Below the pieces are notes generated by a model. That model saw only the letters and a program-made list of their open reading frames with translations. It was not told the DNA's origin and searched no databases. Positions 1 through 12,070 of a stretch of 27,176 nt of DNA are shown here, one piece after another. Source of the DNA: Syncephalis fuscata (taxonomy: Eukaryota; Zoopagomycota; Zoopagomycetes; Zoopagales; Piptocephalidaceae); the NCBI GenBank assembly GCA_025786725.1, contig JAHLTZ010000104.1, positions 1-27,176 on the forward strand. Reading direction: 5' to 3'. The position numbers were made by a program, and so were the translations under genes. The stretch's first letter is position 1; every line of letters starts with the position of its first letter.

Positions 1-3000
1 TGAAGAAGAAATATCCGTAGTAGAGGAAATAGCGGCTAGTGAAGTAGAAGGACAATATAGTGAAGATAATGAAGAACCGTATAGTGAATATAATGAAGAA
101 CCGTATATTGAATATAATGAAGAAGAACAGTATACAGAAAGTGAAGATGACGATAAAACATCCTCTGTCATTTCTATTTCTATGACTGATATGCAAATGG
201 CTTCTATTGATTCACAATCAACATCATCTGAAAACGATAAATACAATTCTTTAATCATGGATTCTGTATCTAATACCGTAACTACTACTACTGAACAACA
301 ACAAGTAGAACAAGTAGATATTAATAACACATTATCAACAACAACAGACTCTTCTATATTATCTACTAAATTAAGTGTACCTCGTTCTCCACGTATCCGT
401 CCTCAAGCACTGACTATTGTTCCACCGACTACTGCTGCACTGTCTACACTCGATCAAATACCTGAATTCGATCTATCTTCATCTCCACCGCCTATTGTAG
501 TCAATTCATTAGATGAAGTGGCCATTAGTGTACCTCTACCCCGATCACCTCGTATTAGACCGTATTTAATGGCCGATATGGCTTCTGACACCCTTGACTA
601 CATGGAAGGAGAAGAGAACCCAGCCATTACGACATTAGAAGAACTATTTGATCCACCTCATTCACCATCTTCATTATCATTAGACCAATTAATACCCAGA
701 TCTCCTAGAATACGCCCTATATCCAACCATTCTAGTATTTGTGGTGATATTGAACCACAAGAGTTGGATGATTCAGATTTATCTTCATTAGATGGACATC
801 CGATGATGTTACCACCATCTCCATTGGTGGAACCATCGATGTTATTACAGTATAATACTATGGACCATCAAGTAGTCTATGGTAATACAAGTACCGGTCA
901 TATGATTACTGAACAGCCTGGTGTACTTTCCATGTCTATTAATGAAGGATTAAATGTGAATAGAACACGTAATTTAACGGTACATCAACGATCAGCCGCA
1001 CCTTCTCCTACTTCATCCATGGGTGGATCTCCATTATTAACCGCAACCCATACATTTGATTTCAATGTAAGTATAAGTATAGATATAATTAATTAATTAA
1101 TTAATTAATTAATAATATATAGGAGTCGGTATCTCCAGTAGAATTCATTCCAAATTATAATGTAGCCACTACGGCTAATACAGATGCCACTGCTTGGTCT
1201 GACTCATCACCTTATGGTGTTACTGTTATGTCATTGCCTTCATATACAGTTAATGATAAACAAGTAGTAACCATGAGTGAAGAGAAGATGGTATTTGAAG
1301 ATACTGATCATCATCATCATAACAATAATGGTGGTGAATTTAAACCTACAACTACAACAACAACAACTACAACAACTACATCTATGAATGGTCTAGAAGG
1401 ATATACAGTCTATAATCCATGGGAGAATGCAGTCAGTCCATTAGTACGTCCTATAGTTGTAGTATCACGTCCACCATCACCTGGATCTAATCTAGAAGTA
1501 TCATCGCCATTATTATTACCTCAATCAAGCATTGAAATAGAAGGAAAAGACAAAGAACCATATGCTGTAACCGTGCCTATTATTATTGAAGATATGAATG
1601 ATATTGAAGATATGAATGATATTGAAGATACAAATATTGATCATATTGATCAATTATCTTCTCCAGTAACTGCTAAGGCTCAATGGCACACTTCAATGTC
1701 TATTGCTACATTTGAAGAGAATCTAGTTCAAATTAAACAATCAGCCGATGAAGCAGATGAACCAGTATCTAATGAAGATGCTTCATTTATATCGAATGAT
1801 GCCTCTTCAATAGCCTCATTTAATCAAGAAGAAAGAGAAGAAAAAGGAGGAGAAGAAGAAGAAGAATGTGTCATTACGACCAATATACTAAATAATAATG
1901 ATGATGATGAACAAGTAAGTAAATAATATAATATATATAATATATATAATATACATAATATACATAATATATACTAATATACATAATATCTATTAGATTA
2001 TTGACTCTAATAATGATCATTTAATACACCATTTAACTGATCAACCAATAGATCATAGTATAAATGAATCTATTAATGAAGATAGTTCAATCAATGATAT
2101 TGTATACAAAGATACACGTAAATCAACTTTGGCCATTCTAGTAGAAGAAGCGGCATTACACGGTGGGGTCTGTGCATCAGATACTGGATCTAATAAAGAT
2201 ACTGGATCTAATAAAGATACTGGATCTAATAAAGATACTGGATCTAATAAAGATACTGGATCTAATAAAGATACTGGATCTAATAAAGATACGGAAGAAG
2301 AATCTATTTTACAAGATGAACATGAAGACAGTATAGATACACCATTTGGACATCATATGATTGCCAGTTCAACATTACAGTCTAATAGTGAATATACCAC
2401 GATGAGTACACCTCAATTAGAACCCACTCAATTACATTTACCATTACAACAACAACAACAACAACCACAACTTGAAGTAGAAGAACCAATAGAACAAGAA
2501 TCAAGTCTTAATTCTATTCTATTACAAGCCACACCATTTAATGATGACATGATAAATGGCATGTTAACTAGTATCAACCCTTCTAATATAAATACCATTA
2601 ATGAATGGCCTATATTATCTGAAGATCAAGCGATATTCTCTCCTATTTTACCGGATGAAGATGCACCTCCACCAATACTACCACCTATATCAGTAACATC
2701 GATTATAAGTATGCCACCACCTGTAGTAACCATTGATGATACAGAAGATGATATAGATATAGATAATAAGGATGTTGTTGTTGTTGATACAGATACAGAT
2801 AAGGATGTTGTTGTTGATACAGATACAGATAAGGATGTTGTTGTTGATACACTTGATACTGATACGCCATTAGATCGACGTCCTTCAGTTCATTTGGTTA
2901 ATCGATCTCATACATTTGGTGATATTCCTTCTACTTCTACTTCTACTTCTACTTCATCTTCATCTTCAACCAAACGACCTACTAAACATCAAAAGAGTAA

Positions 3001-6000
3001 ACAAGTCGATAAAAGTACAAAAGATCCATTATTAAGTAGAAATACCGATATCATCACTCCTATTTCTACTCAATGGAATGCCGCTGATTTACATCCTGGT
3101 CAAGCATTATTAACTCCATCTAATCCATCTAATCCACCATTGTCTACTACTACTACTACTACTATGACCGATACAACTACATTAACTACAATGACCCTAT
3201 TGCCTAGTCTATCTAATAATCAGAATACCAGTATTGATCCATCGGGTACCTGGTCACTTTCTAGATCACTTGATAACCATACCAGTAATACACGATCACA
3301 TCCTATGATGATATCACGATCCATGGGACATCAACGCCATAGTAGTAATAGTCATAAGGGCAGTCATGGTATTTATAGTACAAGTCATGGTCAATATACT
3401 GATCATCATCCTTATCGATCCCATCGATTCAATTCATTGGATCATAAAGTGGATCCGGATAGATTATTAGGATTATCGGCCACTCATGGATTAAGTGATG
3501 ATGGATGGTTATCGATGGATGGTAGTCGATGGATTCCCCCGGCCGATACACCTTCACTTACCAGTCCATACCATTATATGCAACATAGAGTATCTGGGTC
3601 TATTGATGATCAATATATACCTACAACTACTACTCCTACTACAATGACCACTACAATGCATTCACGTCATTTATTAGAGGGATATAATCGAGAGATCCAT
3701 TCTGTATTGGGTGGATCATTTGGTACAACCATTGGCCATCATCATCGATATGATAGTAGTATAGGCAGTCATAGTGGCAGTCATATGCATCGATCATTGT
3801 CTGAACAGTTACCTATAACATCTAATGGTATAAATACAATGACTTCTACCTCATTAATAGGTTCATTATCAACGGAAGCATTACGTAAAGATAAACAACA
3901 ACAACAACAACAGCTGATTAATAATGAAGATGAAGAGGATACTATGAGATCATTATTAACTGGTCCTCTATCTGATACGTATAGTCCATTAACTGATACA
4001 TTTAGTCTACATCTATCCCATTCATATGATAGTAATTATAATAGTCAACATCCTATGGGACATCATACCATGGATAGTATGAATAGTCATTCTACTATAG
4101 AATCTGGATCAACTGAACAACCACCACCTGTATCATCTCAAGTATCGCCACCATTAGGATTAAAAGATGGATCATCTATAGTAAAGAATACACCGCCTTT
4201 ATCAACACGTAAATTTATGCGTCGTTTATCATTTATTAATCAACAATCACCGGTAAGTAGAAATAGATGGATAAATAAATCAAATGAATTTAATGGATCA
4301 TTAATTGATATTTAATTGATTTAATTGATATTTAGGTGAGAATGGGTGGTGGTATTATGTCCTTGGATACACCTCTTGTTACTCCGGGTGATGATTCTTT
4401 TCCTCAAGAATCATATTTAAGTAAACATAAGGGAACAGTATCTAATGAACATGATGAAGAAGAAGAGGAGGAAGAAGAAGAGGAAGAGGAAGAGATTATG
4501 GATCATTCAAGTACAGAAGGGGTATTTACATTTGATAAAGAATCAACTATGACCATAAATCATACTGAAACACAATTATTAAGATCAGACGAGGTAAATA
4601 ATTAATAATTTCATTATTTATTTATATATTAATTAGTATTTGATAGAATTACTTGGCAACCACACCCATAATTCCTATTATTAATATGTCATTGAATAAT
4701 TCACCTAATAATACACAACATTCAACTTCATCCTCTCCATCTTCATTTAAAGATTCGATTCCTCCAACAAATATTAATATATCTAAATGGAGTGCCATGA
4801 CTCGATCACAATTGGATATAATTGAAGAGAGTGAACATAGTACATCAACCACGCCTAATATGGAGAAGCGATTAACATTAACGATGTCCGATCCAACGTT
4901 ATTTAACAACTTGGCCTCTCCTACTTTTGTGAATACCGCAACTGCCGCATCTTCATCGATTAATAGTCCACTTGTTAACTATCATCCCACGAGTGGAAAT
5001 AATAATGGTATGGGTGTGCCATTACTGGCCCAATTGCCATTATCGGCAGTTGGTGAGATGAATAATAATGGTAATGAATTTCCATTTAATATTCTACCTA
5101 ATGAATTGTATGAAGATAAAGAAGAGGAGGAGAAGGAAGAGGAAGAAGTAATGGATAGAATAAAGAAGCGAGTAGTTTATGAAAAGGTAAGCAGTTTAAA
5201 TAGATGATAGATAAATAGATAACTATTAATATATTTATTAATGTATTTATTAATGTATTTATTATAGGATGAGGATGATGAAGATGCCAGGTCATTTACT
5301 TCTTCTCCTTGTTTTGCCCATCAATTATCGTCACCATTTATGCCAACTATGGATTTATTTAACTCATCTCGAACTATATCCAATTCTACTCATACTTATT
5401 CTGAAATGACTACAGAAGAGGAAGAGGAGGAGGAGGAAGAGGAGGAGAAACAACACCGTTCTCTCTTTCCTATATCTAAATCTAATCATCATAACCATAT
5501 AGATCATATAACTGATATGAATATAGGACATGTCTCGAATAGAACCAGTTCTTCTAATTCATCCTCTTTATCAATGCAATCTTATGATGATAATGATGCC
5601 CATCGACCATTATCAGTTCATAGTTTAGAGAAATCGTTATTTGGTGAACATCATAGAAATGTTAGTATAAGTGGACATCATTTACATCATCCACATCAAT
5701 CACCGCCTGTAACATCACCACTATCTCATGATGAAGGTGAATCGACTCGATTACCCTCAGAACGACTTGATCCGATTAGATTTGATCTATTAACACGTAT
5801 ATCTGATCAATTGTACTCACAAGAGATGAGGAATAACTTTGGTGCCCCTACTGTATTAGCGGTAGGTTATAATCATATTGGTACATTTAATAGAATTTAT
5901 AGTAACATGGTGAATGGAATAGGTTGGTGAATGGTTAGCGATTGGTACATCGAGTGGTATGGTGGTACTATATGATCATACTCAGAATCTACGTACTATT

Positions 6001-9000
6001 CTACGTCGTAAGTTAGTTAGTGTCTATGTATAGATGGTTATTAATTAATGTATATATATGTATATATGTATGTATGTATATGTATATGATAGATACGGGT
6101 GTTGTAACGGCAGTGGCCGTGGCGGCTAATGGGTTCTTTGTTATGGCCGGATTTGCCAATGGATCGATTGTTATATGGGATGTGCGTAAAAGTGCCATTA
6201 TTCGACATATTGAACCACTACCCCTACAACAACATCATCGTAATAACAGTGGTGATTATACAGGTAGTGGGGCGAGTAGTAATGGGGCCCAATTACTTGC
6301 TTATACCGCCCAACGTATTATGAAACTATCCTCGGTCGTTGGTCGTAATACGTCAAATAGTAATGCTGGTGGTAGTGGTGGTAGTCATCATCAACGCTCC
6401 TCTTCTATACTGACGAGTCGAGCGACGATTGGACATGAATGGGGATCGGCCATTTTACATGTTGAATTTGTTGGTAATCAATCTCATGAAATTATTACTA
6501 CCGATGACCAGGTAAATTTGAATAGTATATTATATACCACGCAAATATACTGATGGATATATATATATATATGTGTGTGTGATAGGGATTGGTGTTTTTA
6601 CATCGGTTGGCTAAAGTGGCGGTTATTCGTTCAGTGGATACTTTCCATGTATTGGGTCGACGTCGTCGTAATGGTCCATTATCAATGACCGCACAAGGCA
6701 TGCAACCACCAAGACGGGCCGGTACTGTATTTAGTGTATCTTCATTATCGATGGGGGTCATACAACATCCGGCCGATACCTTTGCCTTTATAGCCATCAC
6801 CACACCGGTTAAAGTAAGTAGTCAATAATATTATTTATATTGGTAAAGGTATTTATCATGAATGTAGATGTTAATTATAAGTACGAAACCGCGTATTGAG
6901 ACGCATTTCAAAGTTATGAGATCGGAAAAGATGATGGCTCAAACGATTGAAGAAGAAGGTATAATGGCCACTTGTGGATGTACAGCTTGGTATTCAGCCA
7001 CCCTTGACGAAGGAGGTAAGCGTATATATATATATATATATATACTAGTACTAATATTATATAATGGTATAGAAGCGGCTGATCCATTACTTGCGTATAG
7101 TTGGGATCATCGATTGGCTGTATTAAGAGTTATTGGTGATTCAGTTGAAGAAAAGGAACGAGGCGGTATATTAAGACGCCAATTACCACGAATTACCTTT
7201 GTTTATGTTAATGAATGGCGTGGGCCATGTCCCATTGTAGCCATTCAATGGATGACGCGTAAAGTAAGTACCTATAGAACATATAGAATATAGAGTAAAT
7301 ATTAATATGTTTATTATTACTAGATGCTTGTTCTTTATACAAGTGAAGATGAAATGCTTGTATTTGATCGATCGGCCAATCAAGTTACTGAACGATGTGA
7401 TTTACGCGCTGTTCGACTTGTTAGTAATAATCGGTTTATGACGCCCCTTGAAGAGGATATCGATGAGAATGATGAACATTCATCTGATTTAGAACTGGCC
7501 TATTACCAAAGTGTACGATCACATAAAGGTCGAGTCTATCTACTAGTAAGTATTAATATAGCCTATAATGTTGTTAGTAATAATAATATCTGGTAGGGTG
7601 TTGATCGATTGTGGATGGGTATGCCATTGTCATGGGCAGATCGTATTGATGCTTGTGAACAGAATGGTGAACTGTTAAAGGCCATTGATATTGGTATTGC
7701 CTTAATTAATGGGGCACCCGGTCTATCAACAGTTGGATTGCCGGATGATGATCTACAGAGACGTGTTGTGGTTGGTGCCCGTTTAATGCAATTAATACGT
7801 AAAGCCACGAGTATTACCTTTGCGATTGATCGAGTGGGTGAACGACATCCGCGTAGTTGTCGTGAATTGGCCCGTGCGTCTATTGAAGCCAGTTTATGTA
7901 TTGGTATTGAATCGTTTTTATTTGATGAAATCTACGAGACATTTTGTGAACATCAGTGTAGTCACTGGTTTTTGGGTGCATTGGCCAAGGCAGTTCATCG
8001 ACGCCGTATTCATTTATTGCCACCGGTAGTGGCTCAAGATCTTATTGTTTATTTACGTGGTCAACCCAAATTACTTGAAACGATTCTATTACACCTTGAT
8101 TTAACCACTCTTGATATTGACACGATTGTTTCGGTTTGTCGACGTGACGGACTATGGGATGCACTTATATGGGTATGGACGAGGGCTGTACACGACTGGA
8201 TTAGTCCAACGGTTGAACTATTACAAGTAGCACGACAACTGGCTGGTAATTCAGAAAGACGCGTTAAAGAGATTCTCGATCAGTTACTCGCCTATTTCGA
8301 TCACGTATTACGTGGTCGTTGGTTCCCTTCACTATCGGATGAATCGTCAAACAACAATGACCATTCGGATCAACAACGAAATCGACGACATCGACCGCGT
8401 AGATCGTCTAAATCGGCCACCCGTCGTTATTGGGACGAGAAACGAGATATCATCCACGATAAGGTTATATGTCATAAGGCGAAAGCATCTATTTATCAGT
8501 TTATATTTTCATCTACGGCTATTTACTGGCCTGAACAGCCAGCACCGGGAAATCCATCAAGTGAATTGGTATTGGTTGATGGTATTCTAAAACAATCAAC
8601 TGGTTATGAAGATTTGGATGATTTACAGCCCTATCCCTATTTATCTCTGCTGCTTGACTATGATCCAAAGCGATGGCTTGATACCCTTGAACGAGCATTT
8701 AATGATGATAGCTACTTTGATTATAAAGAGCCAAAAAATGAAGCGAATAATGGTGATGAAGGCGAAGACCAAGAAAAAAGTACAGCACATACTAGACAAA
8801 CAATTGTGGATGCTCTTATTAAATGTGTTTCGCCGTATGCGCGTAATAACTTTACTACCGTGCCGGCCACCTTTGTTTGTATCTTCTTGGCCCGTCAATT
8901 ACATCAACATAGCCGACATGTTCAATTGACACCGGATACATTAGAGGCAGTATTAATTCGATTAACTACCGATTCAACAACGGCATTATACGGTGCCACG

Positions 9001-11283
9001 AGTGATACACGACAGGCAGCCGTACAAGAATTGCTTAAAGTCTACATATCACCACATACGAAACAAATGACCGAGTTATACGATCGGGCCGGTTTCTATA
9101 GAGTACTTGAAACAGTCTATCGTAACGAACATAATTACGGCAAAGTAGTTGAAACGTATTTACGTGATCCAGAACGACGCAGTCAAGTATTTGACTGTAT
9201 TCGACGATTATTAAGCGATAAAAGTCGATCAGTCGAGAAGAGTCGATTACTGCAAAAGAAACGAGCCCATGTACGCACATCGGTTATGGGACTAATGCCC
9301 CAACTGGTTAGTGTAGATGGTGCCCAATGCGCTCGATTAGTAGCCGATTTATTCGAGGATCAACATGAAGAAGTGGTAAAACTACTTGAACCTGACCGTT
9401 TCCTTGTATATGCCTACTTGCACGGTCTATTCGAAGCACGTCAACGGGTAAAACGATCTTTATTACGTAAAAAGGCTAGACAAGCAAGTGACCTAGCCAG
9501 TAGTTCACCCACCGGCATGACAGTTACTACTTCCGCCACCACCACTACTACTACTACTACTTTAATTAGTGGTCAAAAAAACAGCCATGTACTTTTGGAT
9601 GATTTCCCTGGATTACCACGTATGCTTGAACGGTATATTGAACTACTTTGTGAACGACATCCTTCATTGGTTCGAACATTCCTGGCTGATCATGAAGAAG
9701 ATGGTATTTGGCTAAATAGTGCCCTGACCGTCTGTCGTGAATACGATGTTACCGATGCCATTGTATGGATACTTGAACGACGTGGTGATCTTGTACAAGC
9801 CTTAGAGGCTATTCTTATTAAAGTGCAAGACTGTGTTATTCAAGTAACAAAACAATTGGCCCGTGATGCCATTGATCATTTTACAGATGCCGCTGCTTCA
9901 GTCGTTAGTGATTGGCAACACCAGCACCACCATCATGGATCGATTGACTTACTTGGTCGATATACACCGCCACCACGACTACCCATGCAAACCGCTAGCA
10001 CTACAACGGACGTGTATCGCGCTGTAGATGCCATTGTATTGTATTTAAGAATGGCGGTAGAGTTGTGTGAGCGCGTTAGTACACGTGTATTAACGGCCGT
10101 AGCTAATGAACGGGCACAACTTGAACACCAAAGTGAAGATCTATGGTTTATGCTACTGGTACAATTTGTAGATGCGTATCGTACATTAATGGCTGCAGCC
10201 ACTGAACATGCACCTGCACCCTCTTTATCATCTAGATCAACATCGCTAATACCACCAACGCAAGAGCCACTTGATCCATCGGGCCAAATGATACGCGGTG
10301 GCTTATACGAAAGTTTAACGGAACTATTACAAGCTACCGCATCATCCGGTGTATCGCTGCCCAAGCTGCTATTACGTCTGGTTAAATCGGACGCAGATAC
10401 TAATGAAGAAATAGCGGATGAAGAGGATGATATGTATTCTAATGAGGCGGGAACGACAACGGCCATGGCTACACCTAGACTATTTGCCGATTTACGTGAT
10501 GTCTTTTTTGGTATGCTTGATTTGTATAAATTCGAGGCCCAATTACGTCGAGTGGCCCATCGACTTATCGAATCGGATGTGTTTAGTGAAATGCGTTTAG
10601 CAGTGCACACCCGTAGTCATGGATGGCGAGCCATAAATGGCGGTGACTGTGATCGATGTGGACGTCGTCTTTGGTTAGATGCACGTAATCCATGTGCACG
10701 CGCCCCTATCAATGCAATGCAAGTATTTGATTCACCTTTACGTTGGCCACATCGCCCACAACAGCAACAGCAACAATCGTCATTGTCACTATCAAATACA
10801 ATTTCTAGATCTACGGGGGTGACGGCAAGGGCACAGGCAAAAAGAGCAATGAGTTATGATAGCCGTATGCATTCCCATTATAGTCCAGCTAATACATCGA
10901 CACTGCCCACCACAAGTAAGGATTGGGCGGTAATGATGTATCGATGTGGTCACGCTTTTCATCAAACATGCTTATTACCGACCCCGCCTATAACGACAAC
11001 GGCAAATGTACCGACATCCATCCCACCACCACCATCTATTTCTCGACAAAATTCACTAACCACTTCTATACTTACGACACATCGACTACTATCACCACCA
11101 CTATCGCCTAGTTCGTCATTGCAGCCACAACAGCCGCAACACTCCTATCCTATAAGTGAGCACCAAAGTGATGAAGGTGAAGAAGTTCAACTATTCTCTG
11201 CTTCATCACTACCTTCTGCTCAATCAAAGATGCCATGTCCAGTTTGTCATCCGCCGCGTATATTAACGCATCATCGAATTTAA
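1..11283 (+). CDS. VPS8: Vps8-like CORVET tethering subunit with giant disordered N-terminus, 5'-truncated
   Basis: Vps8 is the CORVET-specific subunit that tethers Rab5-positive early endosomes before fusion. Exons: 1-1066, 1123-1914, 1997-4252, 4336-4593, 4647-5186, 5268-5861, 5923-6007, 6093-6511, 6586-6813, 6868-7015, 7073-7263, 7324-7545, 7597-11283. Introns are phase 0 except those after exons 7 and 10 (phase 1), and every junction stays in frame. The frame is open at base 2, so the 5' end lies outside; at least 3,494 codons are present. Residues up to ~1,800 are Ser/Thr/Asp/Glu/His-rich without a recognised domain. Then come a WD/propeller region (AIGTSSGMVVLYD, GFANGSIVIWDV, STKPRIETHF), the Vps8 hallmark around LSWADRIDACEQNGELLKAI, a long helical clathrin-repeat-like solenoid, and a C-terminal RING (CDRC; CGHAFHQTC; CPVC). 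Known Vps8 proteins are about 1,200-1,450 residues, so the N-terminal extension is exceptional. The last exon alone encodes 1,228 residues. The family call is from recognised motifs, not a search. Confidence 0.92.
380..718 (+). repeat. Three exact copies of the peptide motif PRSPRIRP in the Vps8 N-terminal extension
   Basis: The octapeptide PRSPRIRP occurs at 380-403, 539-562 and 695-718, spaced 53 and 52 residues apart. The codons differ between copies (for example CGT versus AGA for Arg), so the peptide rather than the DNA is conserved. This suggests selection for a short linear motif, with an S-P site flanked by Arg that could be a docking or phosphorylation site. The function is inferred only. 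Confidence 0.85.
1585..1629 (+). repeat. 18-bp in-frame tandem repeat (IEDMND), about 2.5 units
   Basis: Units at 1585-1602 and 1603-1620 and a partial one from 1621 encode Ile-Glu-Asp-Met-Asn-Asp repeats in exon 2 of the Vps8-like gene. The unit length is a multiple of three, so copy-number change would keep the frame. It lies in acidic disordered sequence. Confidence 0.8.
2183..2290 (+). repeat. Six perfect 18-bp tandem repeats encoding TGSNKD
   Basis: Six identical 18-base units (ACTGGATCTAATAAAGAT) run without a mismatch through exon 3 of the Vps8-like gene and encode Thr-Gly-Ser-Asn-Lys-Asp each time. Perfect identity points to recent expansion by slippage or unequal exchange. The length is likely to vary between strains. 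Confidence 0.92.
2768..2850 (+). repeat. 30-33-bp tandem repeat encoding DKDVVVDTDT
   Basis: A 33-bp unit (2768-2800), a 30-bp unit (2801-2830) and a 20-bp partial unit (2831-2850) encode acidic/valine repeats in exon 3 of the Vps8-like gene. The first unit has one extra GTT (Val) codon. The frame is preserved throughout. Confidence 0.85.
10648..11247 (+). other. C-terminal RING-type zinc domain of the Vps8-like protein, stretched by low-complexity inserts
   Basis: Zinc ligand pairs are visible as CDRC (from 10648), C-G-H-A-F-H-Q-T-C (about 10952-10975) and CPVC (11236-11247). They are separated by about 90-100 residues each, rich in Gln, Ser, Thr and Pro. A usual RING spans roughly 40-70 residues, whereas this one covers about 200. 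The ligand order fits the C-terminal RING known in Vps8, so I read the extra sequence as loop insertions. Folding of the domain is inferred. Confidence 0.75.
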
Positions 11284-12070
11284 TTAAATAAATAGTATTA
11301 CTATGATTATTAAATAGGCCAGTCATGGGATAATAATGATATATTACTACTATATTGTAAATACTGGCAATGTTGTTATTGGCTTATTTATATTTTGTAT
11401 TATGTTGTAGTATTTATAAAATATATAAGTAGAATGAATAGAAATAATTTAAAGGCTGCCACAAACACAATTAACTGCGAATAAACAACAGTTATGAATA
11501 AAGCATATTTAATAGAACAAATACTAAAATATATGAATAATGAATTTAATGCTACAATGCATATATATATGGGTGAATAAGTAAAATAGTCGATATTTAT
11601 TAATAATACTGCTAGAACAAAAACAAATACGGCTTTGGGTAGCGGAAGACTAGGAGGGTATAGAATGATATATAAAATAATGAATGTATGGTAAGAAAGC
11701 ATATATGATAGCATGGAATAGAATGGGATGATATAGATGAATAGAGTGTATGTATACTGAATAATGAATCTATAATGATGAGTATTTTGGACCCTGATGT
11801 GAATTACTTCTTGTTTCCTGTTCAATAGAAAAAAAGTCTAATTTAAATGTATGAATGTTATTAAATGCAGTTATTTAACCACCAAAGTACAATAAATGAG
11901 TAATAAATTGCATTTAGATTACTAAATTTATTATTTAAATAGTTATATTGTATGCAATGTAATAGAATAGAAGCATATCATAGTAAAAATATAATATTTA
12001 TTGTTTTTTGTACTTTATAAACTAAATACACTAATATGAAATATTTACAAGATGGTGCCTAATTAGTTGG
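11284..12070. other. Intergenic region between two convergent genes; no gene seen
   Basis: This AT-rich stretch lies between the stop codon of the Vps8-like gene and the stop of the minus-strand kinase gene. It should hold both 3' UTRs. An AATAAA hexamer lies at 11287-11292 on the plus strand and another at 11997-12002 read on the minus strand, both plausible poly(A) signals. Open frames here are hydrophobic AT-derived strings without protein character. Confidence 0.6.

Noticed and set aside
9933..10610. Long open frame of 225 codons on the minus strand
   Set aside because: It lies wholly opposite the conserved Vps8 solenoid/C-terminal exon, is Ser/Arg-rich without a recognisable domain, and is explained by the codon pattern of the sense gene.
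11400..11825. 141-codon minus-strand open frame between the convergent genes
   Set aside because: It is a string of Ile, Tyr, Phe and Leu from AT-rich DNA, with no family resemblance and overlapping expected 3' UTRs.
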